From an uncultured Lachnospiraceae bacterium (GTDB taxonomy: Bacteria; Bacillota; Clostridia; Lachnospirales; Lachnospiraceae): a stretch of DNA of 16,521 nucleotides. This document shows, piece after piece, positions 5,147 to 10,320 of this stretch. Made by a program: the position numbers and the translations under genes. The notes beneath the pieces are model-generated. The model searched no databases, was not told the DNA's origin, and saw only the letters and a program-made list of their open reading frames with translations. Position 1 is the first letter of the stretch. Each line of letters starts with the position of its first letter. The DNA is taken from NCBI GenBank assembly GCA_910583815.1, contig CAJTZB010000042.1, positions 1 to 16,521 of the forward strand. The letters run 5' to 3'.

Positions 5147-5854
5147 ATGAATAACATCTGTTTTGTTATTATGCCAATCGGAACACAAACAATCGGCAAC
5201 ATTACCATCACCGAAGAAAAGTTACGCGAAAAATACGACTACATCATTAAAAATGCCATTTTGAAAGCCAACCCAACACTTGAAGTAATCCGTGCTGACG
5301 AGGAATTGAATCCAAGCTCAATCAGCAATGACATTTTTACAAAATTAATGCATTCTCGCTTTGTAATAGCAGATATTACATACCCCAACCCAAATGTTTT
5401 TTATGAGCTGGGTATCCGCCATGCTATAAAAACTGGAACTATCCTAATCCGTGAACATGTTGATTTTACCATCCCATTTGATATTTCTCATCTGCGGCAC
5501 ATTGAATATACCCAAGAGCCAGCAGGAATGGAAAAATTATCAAGCCAGCTTAAACGTATGTTTGAATTTTATGAAAAAAATCCTGTCAAACCAGATAATC
5601 AATTTTTAGAACTCTGTTTCTTTACAAATTATGTGCCGACTATATTTGGAAAAGATGATTCCTCAAAACAAGAAATGGTTTCCAACTTATTTGCTATGTT
5701 TCTCACCAATCCCAAGATGATGAGAGCTATAACTGACAAATCTTTAAGTACAGAAGAACAACATCAAACACTTCTTGAGGAACTGAGTAAAAATCCAAAT
5801 GATGTAAAGCAGCTTGTCCAAACATTACTTAACGCCGGCGTAATCGAAATTTAA
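5147..5854 (+). CDS. Nucleoside-deoxyribosyltransferase/TIR-like domain protein, candidate phage-defence effector
   Basis: Residues 1 to about 125 form a Rossmann-like domain: FVIMPIG at 6-12, the helix around YDYIIKNAI, then VIRADEE (48-53), RFVIADITY (71-79) and NPNVFYELGIRHA (81-93). This FVIMPFG...IADlT..NPNVFYELG pattern defines a bacterial group related to nucleoside 2-deoxyribosyltransferases and TIR-like domains; the Glu in FYELG (E87) occupies the place of the catalytic Glu that cleaves N-glycosidic bonds. Residues 126-235 are helical with no family I recognise and may be a sensor or oligomerisation part. The start has AGAGG 8 nt upstream. The gene is AT-rich, has its own promoter and lies opposite to the early operon, so it is a likely accessory gene. 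NADase, nucleotide hydrolase or superinfection immunity are all inferences; it could also be a plain nucleotide-binding protein. Confidence 0.75.
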   Translation: MNNICFVIMPIGTQTIGNITITEEKLREKYDYIIKNAILKANPTLEVIRADEELNPSSISNDIFTKLMHSRFVIADITYPNPNVFYELGIRHAIKTGTILIREHVDFTIPFDISHLRHIEYTQEPAGMEKLSSQLKRMFEFYEKNPVKPDNQFLELCFFTNYVPTIFGKDDSSKQEMVSNLFAMFLTNPKMMRAITDKSLSTEEQHQTLLEELSKNPNDVKQLVQTLLNAGVIEI

Positions 5855-6016
5855 ATTTTCCTTAATGTGTTCAAAGAGTGTGTTCAAAAAAGGGATAATA
5901 GTATCCATACTTATATTTGGAGAAACATTTTCTAAAGATATTTCTACGGAAAGTGTTTCTCCACTATTTTCAAAGCACAACGACTTCTTAATTGATTTCA
6001 TCGTTTTTTCTGTCAT
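5825..6016 (-). CDS. Small hypothetical protein, 63 aa, converging on the TIR/NDT-like gene
   Basis: The start at 6016 has a near-perfect Shine-Dalgarno (GGAGG, 7 nt spacing). The protein (MTEKTMKSIKKSLCFENSGE..., then VEISLENVSPNISMDTIIPF) has a short basic start and a likely beta-sheet plus helix; no domain is recognised. Its last 30 bp overlap the end of the TIR/NDT-like gene on the other strand. It could be transcribed from the promoter of the Cro-like gene, whose stop is 132 nt upstream. The gap 6017-6148 holds no gene I can support, though an AAAGGAGG sits at its right end without a well-placed start codon. Confidence 0.5.
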   Translation of the reverse strand: MTEKTMKSIKKSLCFENSGETLSVEISLENVSPNISMDTIIPFLNTLFEHIKENLNFDYAGVK

Positions 6017-6148
6017 CCTTTCTCCTCCTTCCTTTTTGAAATCCTATCTCCCTTTTCGGAAAAATGTTCCCACTGTATATTGGAACAGCTTTTCGTGTAC
6101 GTTTATACAAGTTGCTTTGTTGTGTTCCTTCCATCCTCCTTTCTTGTA

Positions 6149-6382
6149 TTAACTTGTTACTGTTTCTCGCTTTATGCGAGTTCTTTTTCCAAAAAAAATA
6201 TTGTCAATTGGAATTCCATATGCAGCAGCCAGATTTTTAGTCTCATCATAATTCGGAATCTTATCACCACGTTCCCAACGACGAATGGTTGACCTATCAA
6301 CATGCATAATATCTGCTACCTCTGCCTGCGTTAGTTCTGCATTCACTCTCGCCGCTTCCAAACTAATCTGAATTTCTGCCAT
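6149..6382 (-). CDS. XRE/Cro-type transcriptional regulator, 77 aa
   Basis: This single HTH domain occupies nearly all of the protein: MAEIQISLEAARVNAELTQA, EVADIMHVDRSTIRRWERGD, then KIPNYDETKNLAAAYGIPID. The Q-x-E-x-A...R-x-T-x-x-R-W-E-R-G-x-x-x-P pattern is the classic XRE helix-turn-helix. I take the start at 6382 because GGAAGGTGA lies 7 nt upstream; an ATG at 6409 would add 9 atypical residues. It diverges from the two-HTH repressor at 6540, so the pair forms the lysis/lysogeny switch with this one in the Cro position, reading toward the lytic genes. Its promoter has a palindromic operator in its spacer, so self-repression or repression by the divergent protein is expected. Confidence 0.85.
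   Translation of the reverse strand: MAEIQISLEAARVNAELTQAEVADIMHVDRSTIRRWERGDKIPNYDETKNLAAAYGIPIDNIFFGKRTRIKRETVTS
6166..6180. promoter_or_regulatory. CTCGC-N5-GCGAG operator copy inside the 3' end of the Cro-like gene
   Basis: CTCGCTTTATGCGAG has the same half sites and spacing as the palindrome at 6434-6448 in the switch promoter, but it lies within the last codons of the gene, 268 bp away. It could be an auxiliary operator for looping or a roadblock. A chance match of ten specified bases this close is unlikely. Confidence 0.55.
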
Positions 6383-6426
6383 TCTTTCACCTTCCTTTCC
6401 GTGAACCAATATCTTCTTACAACTGC

Positions 6427-6455
6427 ATTATATCTCGCATTAAGCGAGTTGTCAA
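6427..6455 (-). promoter_or_regulatory. Consensus promoter of the Cro-like gene with a built-in operator
   Basis: On the minus strand TTGACA (6450-6455), a 17-nt spacer and TATAAT (6427-6432) match the sigma-A consensus perfectly. The palindrome CTCGC-ATTAA-GCGAG (6434-6448) fills the spacer, so a bound repressor would directly exclude RNA polymerase. The start codon lies 45 nt downstream of the -10. This is one of the clearest regulatory sites in the window. Confidence 0.85.
6434..6448. promoter_or_regulatory. Switch operator palindrome
   Basis: CTCGCATTAAGCGAG is a perfect 5-bp-arm palindrome with a 5-bp centre, lying between the -35 and -10 of the leftward switch promoter. The same half site recurs at 6464-6468 (GCGAG) and 6496-6500 (CTCGC). 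It is probably bound by the Cro-like protein, the two-HTH repressor, or both. Confidence 0.75.
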
Positions 6456-6460
6456 CCCAT

Positions 6461-6503
6461 AAAGCGAGATAACTAAAACTTTTTGTTGCATATATCTCGC
6501 TTT
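6461..6503. promoter_or_regulatory. Widely spaced operator half sites upstream of the two-HTH repressor gene
   Basis: AAAGCGAGAT (6461-6470) and ATCTCGCTTT (6494-6503) are exact reverse complements separated by 23 bp, with half-site centres 32 bp apart, about three DNA turns. The right half lies in the spacer of the rightward promoter. The wide spacing may suit a protein with two DNA-binding domains, such as the one encoded at 6540. Confidence 0.6.
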
Positions 6504-6514
6504 CGTGGTAATAT
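6486..6514 (+). promoter_or_regulatory. Candidate promoter of the two-HTH repressor gene
   Basis: TTGCAT (6486-6491), a 17-nt spacer and TAATAT (6509-6514) lie 26 nt before the start codon. Matches to consensus are modest (3 and 4 of 6), weaker than the opposing promoter, and a CTCGC half site lies within the spacer. Confidence 0.45.
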
Positions 6515-6539
6515 ACAAATAAGACAGGGAGGTACTATA

Positions 6540-7208
6540 ATGGCTGAAGATGAATATAAACGGATTTTTGCAAAAAATCTAAGATATTATATGGAACAAA
6601 ATAACAAGAATCAAATGGATTTGATGCAGGATTTAAACCTAAGTTCTTCCACTGTTTCAAATTGGTGTACAGGTCTAAAACTTCCACGAATGGACAAAGT
6701 ACAAATGCTTGCCGACTACTTTGGAATTTTGAAATCTGATCTAATAGAGGAAAAGAACCTTCCTAACCAAAGCAGATGTTATAACAAGGAAATAGGAATC
6801 AAATTAAAGCAGAGACGTTTAGAATTAGAACTTACAGTTGACGACTTGGCAACTATGATCGGAAAATCGAGAGCAACTATCTACCGTTACGAAAATGGTG
6901 ATATAGAAAGTATGCCAACAACCGTATTAGAGCCGTTGGCTTTAGCACTTCAAACAACTCCTGCCTATTTAATGGGTTGGAAAGAAAATATGTTTGAAGA
7001 TTCATCTTCTGATATTGCCATGAACTTATTTAAAGAGTTGAACGACGAAGGGCAGGAAAGAGCAATAGACAACATGATGCTTCTTAAAAAAGTCTACCCT
7101 AGAGTACGTGAACCTCTCCTTAATGCTGCCCATGAACGTACAGACATTGAAGTTACAGATGAAATGAGGCAGCATGACGATGATATAATGGACGACGAAA
7201 ACTTCTGA
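6540..7208 (+). CDS. Phage repressor with two tandem XRE helix-turn-helix domains
   Basis: The start is set at 6540 by GGGAGG 6-7 nt upstream. The 222-aa protein has a first HTH domain at about residues 7-66 (FAKNLRYYMEQNNKNQMDLM, LNLSSSTVSNWCTGLKLPRM, ending KSDLIEE) and a second at about 84-147 (IGIKLKQRRLELELTVDDLA, IGKSRATIYRYENGD, ending TTPAYLMGW). Each resembles the N-terminus of a separate class of Clostridia phage repressors, so this looks like a fusion or duplication. The tail is acidic (TDIEVTDEMRQHDDDIMDD). There is no S24 peptidase domain, so RecA-driven self-cleavage is not expected; induction may instead involve the ImmA-like protein encoded 28 nt downstream. It most likely maintains lysogeny by binding the CTCGC/GCGAG sites. 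Confidence 0.85.
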   Translation: MAEDEYKRIFAKNLRYYMEQNNKNQMDLMQDLNLSSSTVSNWCTGLKLPRMDKVQMLADYFGILKSDLIEEKNLPNQSRCYNKEIGIKLKQRRLELELTVDDLATMIGKSRATIYRYENGDIESMPTTVLEPLALALQTTPAYLMGWKENMFEDSSSDIAMNLFKELNDEGQERAIDNMMLLKKVYPRVREPLLNAAHERTDIEVTDEMRQHDDDIMDDENF

Positions 7209-7236
7209 TACTTTTTACATAAGAAAGGGTGATTAC

Positions 7237-7695
7237 TTGAACTACACGGATTTGCTGACAGAAGCCGCCAGTAAAGGCCTTACAGTAAAAGAAAAGTGTC
7301 TGCAGGCCTATGACGGAAGAATTAAAGGAAATCATATTGCAATCCGCAGGGGGATTCCTGCTACAAAGAAAGCCTGTATCCTTGCCGAAGAACTTGGACA
7401 CAGATACACAACCTATGGGGATATTCTGGAGCAATGCTCCATAGAGGAACAAAAACAGGAGCAGCGTGCAAGGCTATGGGCATACAATAAAATGATAGGT
7501 CTGCAGGGCATTGTCAGTGCCTACAGGAATGGCTACTCTTCCCTCCATGATATGGCAGATTTCCTGGAAGTAACAGAGGAATTTTTGTCCGAAGCGCTGA
7601 ACCGCTACAGAGGCAAATATGGCTGCTACGCCACAATAGATAACTATATTATTTACTTTGAGCCATATCTGGCAGTAATGGAACTGTATATTTGA
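7237..7695 (+). CDS. ImmA/IrrE-family protein with variant metal motif, 152 aa
   Basis: The start is a TTG at 7237 with AAAGGGTG 6-7 nt upstream. The protein runs MNYTDLLTEAASKGLTVKEK, GRIKGNHIAIR, then ATKKACILAEELGHRYTTYG and RARLWAYNKMIGLQGI. This is the layout of ImmA-like proteases that cleave phage or mobile-element repressors (ImmA with ImmR of ICEBs1). The HExxH zinc motif reads EELGH here (residues 51-55), with the first His replaced by Glu. I recall the same variant in many Clostridia prophage members, so it may be a natural subclass that is still active, or a non-catalytic anti-repressor. Its position directly after the repressor gene supports a repressor-control role. Confidence 0.8.
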   Translation: MNYTDLLTEAASKGLTVKEKCLQAYDGRIKGNHIAIRRGIPATKKACILAEELGHRYTTYGDILEQCSIEEQKQEQRARLWAYNKMIGLQGIVSAYRNGYSSLHDMADFLEVTEEFLSEALNRYRGKYGCYATIDNYIIYFEPYLAVMELYI

Positions 7696-7875
7696 CAAAT
7701 TACCCTATATTTTTTTGATATGATGTGGTATATTATGGATATGCTTGCTTTTACTAAGAAAGGTAGAGTAAATTCGACCAAAAAAGTAAAAAGCAAGAAA
7801 TCCATTTTCAAAAACATTTATACAGTCTCTGACATCTTAAAGCACCAGATAGAATTAATGGAGAAAGGAACTTTT

Positions 7876-8613
7876 ATGTTTGGAAAAAAGAAAGAAACTT
7901 GCTGTATCTGCAACCAAAACGAAGGAGACAAAAAAATTAGCGATGGAGCAGTTTGTAAAAACTGCATTTCTAAATGTGGCCCTTTCCTTTTAACACTTAG
8001 TTGGAAAAATATTCCGGCAGATAGAATCAGACAAGCAATAACTGCAAATGAATTGAATGCTAAAAATCTTAGCATATTTCATTCAACAAATAAATTTGAC
8101 AAGTACATAGATCTTGATGAAAATAACAAACTTTGGAAATCTCCTCATTTTTCGCCAACTCTTGTGTTTTCCTATAATGACATTGTAAGTTATGAATTAT
8201 TAGAAAATGGCGAAGCTATTACTAAAGGCAGTTTTGGCGCTGCATTAGTTGGCGCTGCATTATTGGGCAAAACTGGCGCTATTATCGGAAGTAATATCGG
8301 AAGCAAAAAAACCAAACAAGAAATAAATGAATACAGAATTAAGATTGTTACGAGGAATCTATGTTATCCCGAAATATACATAAACTTTCTAACAACTGGT
8401 TCTGTCAAATCTAATAGTATTTTATATAAAACATACGTAGGTTATGCACAACGAGTATTGTCCTTACTCGCTATTATAACTGATACTACCTCAAATTCAA
8501 GAAATACTTCAGCACTAGATACTGTGGAAGAAATAAGAAAATATAAAGAGCTTTTAGATGAGGGAATCATAACACAAGAAGAATTTAATACTAAAAAGGA
8601 GCAGTTATTATAA
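7876..8613 (+). CDS. Zinc-ribbon, Gly-rich and SHOCT domain protein, 245 aa
   Basis: The start is placed at 7876 (MFGKKKETCCICNQ) because GAGAAAGGAA lies 5-6 nt upstream and the protein then opens with a zinc ribbon (CCIC...CKNC, residues about 9-32) like the DUF4428 type. An upstream in-frame ATG at 7720 lacks a Shine-Dalgarno. The centre (about 90-170) has a beta-rich region and a Gly/Ala stretch GAALVGAALLGKTGAIIGSN, either a glycine zipper or a loop. The last 30 residues (EIRKYKELLDEGIITQEEFN) are a SHOCT domain, a short helical module often found at protein C-termini. Such proteins are frequent beside integrases in Firmicutes prophages; their function is not known. A 14-bp unit, TTGGCGCTGCATTA, is repeated at 8234 and 8249 in the Gly-rich part. 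Confidence 0.75.
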   Translation: MFGKKKETCCICNQNEGDKKISDGAVCKNCISKCGPFLLTLSWKNIPADRIRQAITANELNAKNLSIFHSTNKFDKYIDLDENNKLWKSPHFSPTLVFSYNDIVSYELLENGEAITKGSFGAALVGAALLGKTGAIIGSNIGSKKTKQEINEYRIKIVTRNLCYPEIYINFLTTGSVKSNSILYKTYVGYAQRVLSLLAIITDTTSNSRNTSALDTVEEIRKYKELLDEGIITQEEFNTKKEQLL

Positions 8614-8709
8614 AGATAGGTCTTTCATCAACTGGAAATTCAAAATGCATGGGGAAAGTGGTTGATAAATTGTAGCTGAAACTCTAAAAACAAAAAAGAA
8701 AGGAGAGGC

Positions 8710-8732
8710 ACTGTACGAAAAAATCGTACAGT
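8710..8732. repeat. Perfect 9-bp inverted repeat, hairpin ACTGTACGA/TCGTACAGT
   Basis: ACTGTACGA (8710-8718), loop AAAAA, TCGTACAGT (8724-8732). On the plus strand it sits just after GAAAGGAGAGG, a Shine-Dalgarno-like sequence with no ATG behind it. It lies at the far end of the first small-RNA unit and could be a truncated coding start or a structured leader. No T tract follows on either strand. Confidence 0.55.
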
Positions 8733-8771
8733 TGAAGAACTAAAAAAGACCCTCAAATTATCCTAGACAAT

Positions 8772-8866
8772 ATAAAAATAAGCTAACCCCAGGGGCAAAG
8801 GACTTCTAAGCTTTGCAGCCTACTCCCATTCAGGAACCCAGCCTTATCCTTCACGAGTTAACTTAT
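8772..8866 (-). ncRNA. Predicted small RNA 1, about 95 nt, minus strand
   Basis: The predicted transcript begins about 7 nt after a near-perfect promoter and ends in a T-rich tract (TTATTTTTATA). Its ends pair: AAATAAGTTAAC at the 5' side (8857-8868) with GTTAGCTTATTT at the 3' side (8776-8787), 11 of 12 pairs with the twelfth a G-T wobble. An inner hairpin GCAAAG/CTTTGC lies at 8795-8816, and there are other GC-rich segments between. No good coding frame is present; a 23-codon GTG frame exists but lacks a Shine-Dalgarno. It points into the 3' flank of the SHOCT gene. It may be an antisense antitoxin RNA of a type I toxin system, but no intact toxin is seen on the opposite strand. Rfam was not searched. 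Confidence 0.6.
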
Positions 8867-8871
8867 TTTAT

Positions 8872-8899
8872 ATTATAGCATATGTAATCAAATTGTCAA
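8872..8899 (-). promoter_or_regulatory. Consensus promoter of predicted small RNA 1
   Basis: On the minus strand TTGACA (8894-8899), a 16-nt spacer and TATAAT (8872-8877): both hexamers are perfect. There is no minus-strand gene of normal size downstream, only the structured 95-nt segment, which is why I read this as an RNA gene. Confidence 0.75.
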
Positions 8900-8970
8900 T
8901 TATGCATTTTGTACAAGCTGAACATATCCAAAATTTTTCATAAAAGACGAAAGGAGCGCACTTATATACG

Positions 8971-9041
8971 ATATAAAAACAAGCCAGCATACAATCAGTA
9001 CCATCAGTTTCATGATACCTGCAGGGGCTGGCTCTCAAACT
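8971..9041 (-). ncRNA. Predicted small RNA 2, about 70 nt, minus strand
   Basis: The predicted transcript starts near 9041 and ends in TTGTTTTTATAT. Its closing stem is AGCCAGC (9027-9033, read on the minus strand) with GCTGGCT (8982-8988), perfect over 7 bp. Inside is a smaller hairpin, ATCA/TGAT, with loop at 9007-9012. The layout (promoter, end-pairing stem, internal structure, T-rich tail) repeats that of small RNA 1, and both units carry GAAAGGAG-x-GCACT and ATATAAAAA-(T/C)-AAGC on the opposite strand. They look like two diverged copies of one module. Confidence 0.5.
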
Positions 9042-9047
9042 AGATAT

Positions 9048-9077
9048 AGCATACACCCTGTACTATAATAATGTCAA
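9048..9077 (-). promoter_or_regulatory. Promoter candidate of predicted small RNA 2
   Basis: On the minus strand TTGACA (9072-9077), an 18-nt spacer and TATGCT (9048-9053, 4 of 6). The perfect -35 and acceptable spacing support it; the -10 is weaker than that of small RNA 1. Confidence 0.55.
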
Positions 9078-9097
9078 CAAACAAATAACCTATGACT

Positions 9098-9131
9098 AAA
9101 AAACCGCCCCAGTGCTGCAACACCGAGGCGG
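9098..9131 (-). terminator. Rho-independent terminator (leftward) upstream of the integrase gene
   Basis: On the minus strand CCGCCTCGGTG, loop TTGCAG, CACTGGGGCGG is followed by TTTTTT (9098-9103). Nine of eleven positions pair. It would stop leftward transcription coming from the integrase side before it enters the small-RNA units. The plus strand of this segment also has an open frame from an ATG at 9092, but that start has no Shine-Dalgarno and I do not call it a gene. Confidence 0.7.
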
Positions 9132-9187
9132 AGCGATACATCCGGAAAGATGCACCAAATAACAACTATATTGTATCATTTCCGGTG

Positions 9188-9216
9188 ACAGATGGCAATA
9201 GACCACCTGTTATTTT
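9188..9216 (+). terminator. Weak hairpin and T-rich tract just before the integrase gene
   Basis: ACAGATGG (9188-9195), a 7-nt loop, CCACCTGT (9203-9210), then TATTTTTATA. Seven of eight positions are Watson-Crick pairs and the other is A-C. It ends about 20 nt before the integrase Shine-Dalgarno. It may lower read-through from the SHOCT gene into the integrase or act as an attenuator. Confidence 0.45.
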
Positions 9217-9243
9217 TATACTTATTTTTAGGAGGATGATACT

Positions 9244-10281
9244 ATGGCAAGTGCAAAAAAACTGCCGTCAGGTCAATGGCGCACATTAGTTTATGACTAT
9301 ACTGACGAAAAAGGAAAGCGGCATTATGAATCCTTCACCGCCTCCACGAAAAAGGAATCCGAATTTCAGGGTGCAGAATATGCACTGAAAAAAAAGGCTA
9401 AAAGCAGGACTGCTGTTAAGTTTTATGAAGCAATGGAGAATTTCATAAAATCAAAGGATAATGTCTTTTCCGAATCCACTATGACCAGCTACCGTTATAT
9501 GAAAAAACTCATCGAAGAAGGATACCCAGAATTCTGCAAACTGGACATCTATAAGATAACCCAAGAGCAGATACAGGTACTTGTCAACGACCAAGCCGCA
9601 AAATTCGCATCAAAGACTGTACGCAACCGCTATGGGTTTATTTCCTCCGTCATTAAGATGTACCGGCCAGACGACTACTTCCGTGTATCGCTCCCACAGA
9701 AAGTCCGTCCTGACCTTTATCTTCCTACGGACAAGGACATTGAACGGCTTCTAACCGCTGTAAAGGACACTGAACTTGAAATCCCTGTCATGCTCGCTGC
9801 GTTTGCTACCATGCGCGAAGGGGAAATATGTGCGCTTACAATTGACGACCTCAGCGGAAATACCATCCACGTCAGCAAAAGCAAAGTCCGGACTTATGAT
9901 GGGAAATTTATTGATAAGGCTCCTAAAACATATTCCAGTGACCGCTACATTGAAATACCGCCCTTTCTCGCCGATAAGATCCGTGAGAAAGGATATATCA
10001 CCAACTACAAACCAAATTCTATCATGGATGCCCTGGACCGCACCCTTTCACGGAATGGCATCCCCCGGTTTCGCTTCCACGACCTCCGGCACTATTCTGC
10101 CAGTGTAATGCACGCTCTTGGCATCCCTGATGTCTACATCATGCAACGCGGCGGCTGGAACACAGACACTGTCCTAAAGAGTGTATACCGCCACTCCATG
10201 TCCGACCGCCAGAAGGAAATGAGCGATAAGGCAAATCAGCACTTTTCAAACCTATGCAACACGAAATACAACACGAAATAA
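9244..10281 (+). CDS. int: Phage tyrosine integrase
   Basis: The start has GGAGG 8 nt upstream. Residues 1-50 are the AP2-like arm-binding domain (SGQWRTLVYDYTDEKGKRHY). About 58-145 form the SAM-like core-binding domain, and about 155-335 the catalytic domain. Catalytic residues are in place: R191 (ATMREGE), K228 (APKTYSSDR context), H279 and R282 (FHDLRH), W305 in the last His/Trp position (GGW) and the nucleophile Y315 (SVYRHSM). At 345 aa it is slightly short of the usual 370-400 but has all parts, so it is probably active. It recombines attP with a chromosomal attB; the tRNA 3' fragment 40 bp downstream marks the junction. No excisionase gene is recognised nearby. Confidence 0.93.
   Translation: MASAKKLPSGQWRTLVYDYTDEKGKRHYESFTASTKKESEFQGAEYALKKKAKSRTAVKFYEAMENFIKSKDNVFSESTMTSYRYMKKLIEEGYPEFCKLDIYKITQEQIQVLVNDQAAKFASKTVRNRYGFISSVIKMYRPDDYFRVSLPQKVRPDLYLPTDKDIERLLTAVKDTELEIPVMLAAFATMREGEICALTIDDLSGNTIHVSKSKVRTYDGKFIDKAPKTYSSDRYIEIPPFLADKIREKGYITNYKPNSIMDALDRTLSRNGIPRFRFHDLRHYSASVMHALGIPDVYIMQRGGWNTDTVLKSVYRHSMSDRQKEMSDKANQHFSNLCNTKYNTK
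10257..10280. repeat. 12-bp tandem duplication at the end of the integrase gene
   Basis: CAACACGAAATA occurs twice in a row (10257-10268 and 10269-10280), encoding the repeated NTK in the last residues. It lies about 40 bp from the tRNA fragment. It may be a recent slippage event or a pair of integrase or accessory-factor binding sites. Confidence 0.6.
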
Positions 10282-10293
10282 AATAAATGCAGT

Positions 10294-10320
10294 AAATAAG
10301 CCTGTTTTATGGCATTATTT
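10294..10320. repeat. Inverted repeat beside the attachment site
   Basis: AAATAAGCC (10294-10302), an 8-nt loop, GGC-A-TTATTT (10311-10320) pair with one bulged base. It abuts the tRNA fragment and may serve as a weak terminator for integrase or lie within the phage part of the att region. Confidence 0.4.

Noticed and set aside
6017..6148. Possible 48-codon minus-strand gene starting next to AAAGGAGG
   Set aside because: The ATG overlaps the Shine-Dalgarno itself, leaving no spacing, and the frame runs into the start of the better-supported 63-aa gene.
7720..7875. N-terminal extension of the SHOCT protein from ATG 7720
   Set aside because: No Shine-Dalgarno there, the extension is Lys/Ser-rich without homology, and the zinc ribbon starts naturally at 7876.
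8787..8856. 23-codon GTG frame inside predicted small RNA 1 on the minus strand
   Set aside because: It reads smoothly but has no Shine-Dalgarno and is very short; kept only as a possible peptide if ribosome profiling shows it.
8868..9056. 62-codon minus-strand frame over the small-RNA region
   Set aside because: No Shine-Dalgarno and it covers the promoter and structured segment; the RNA reading fits better.
9092..9289. 65-codon plus-strand frame before the integrase (begins MTKKPPQCCNTEAERY)
   Set aside because: No Shine-Dalgarno, it encodes across a terminator hairpin and runs past the integrase start; the hairpin explains the sequence better. Similar frames may occur in other phages for the same reason.
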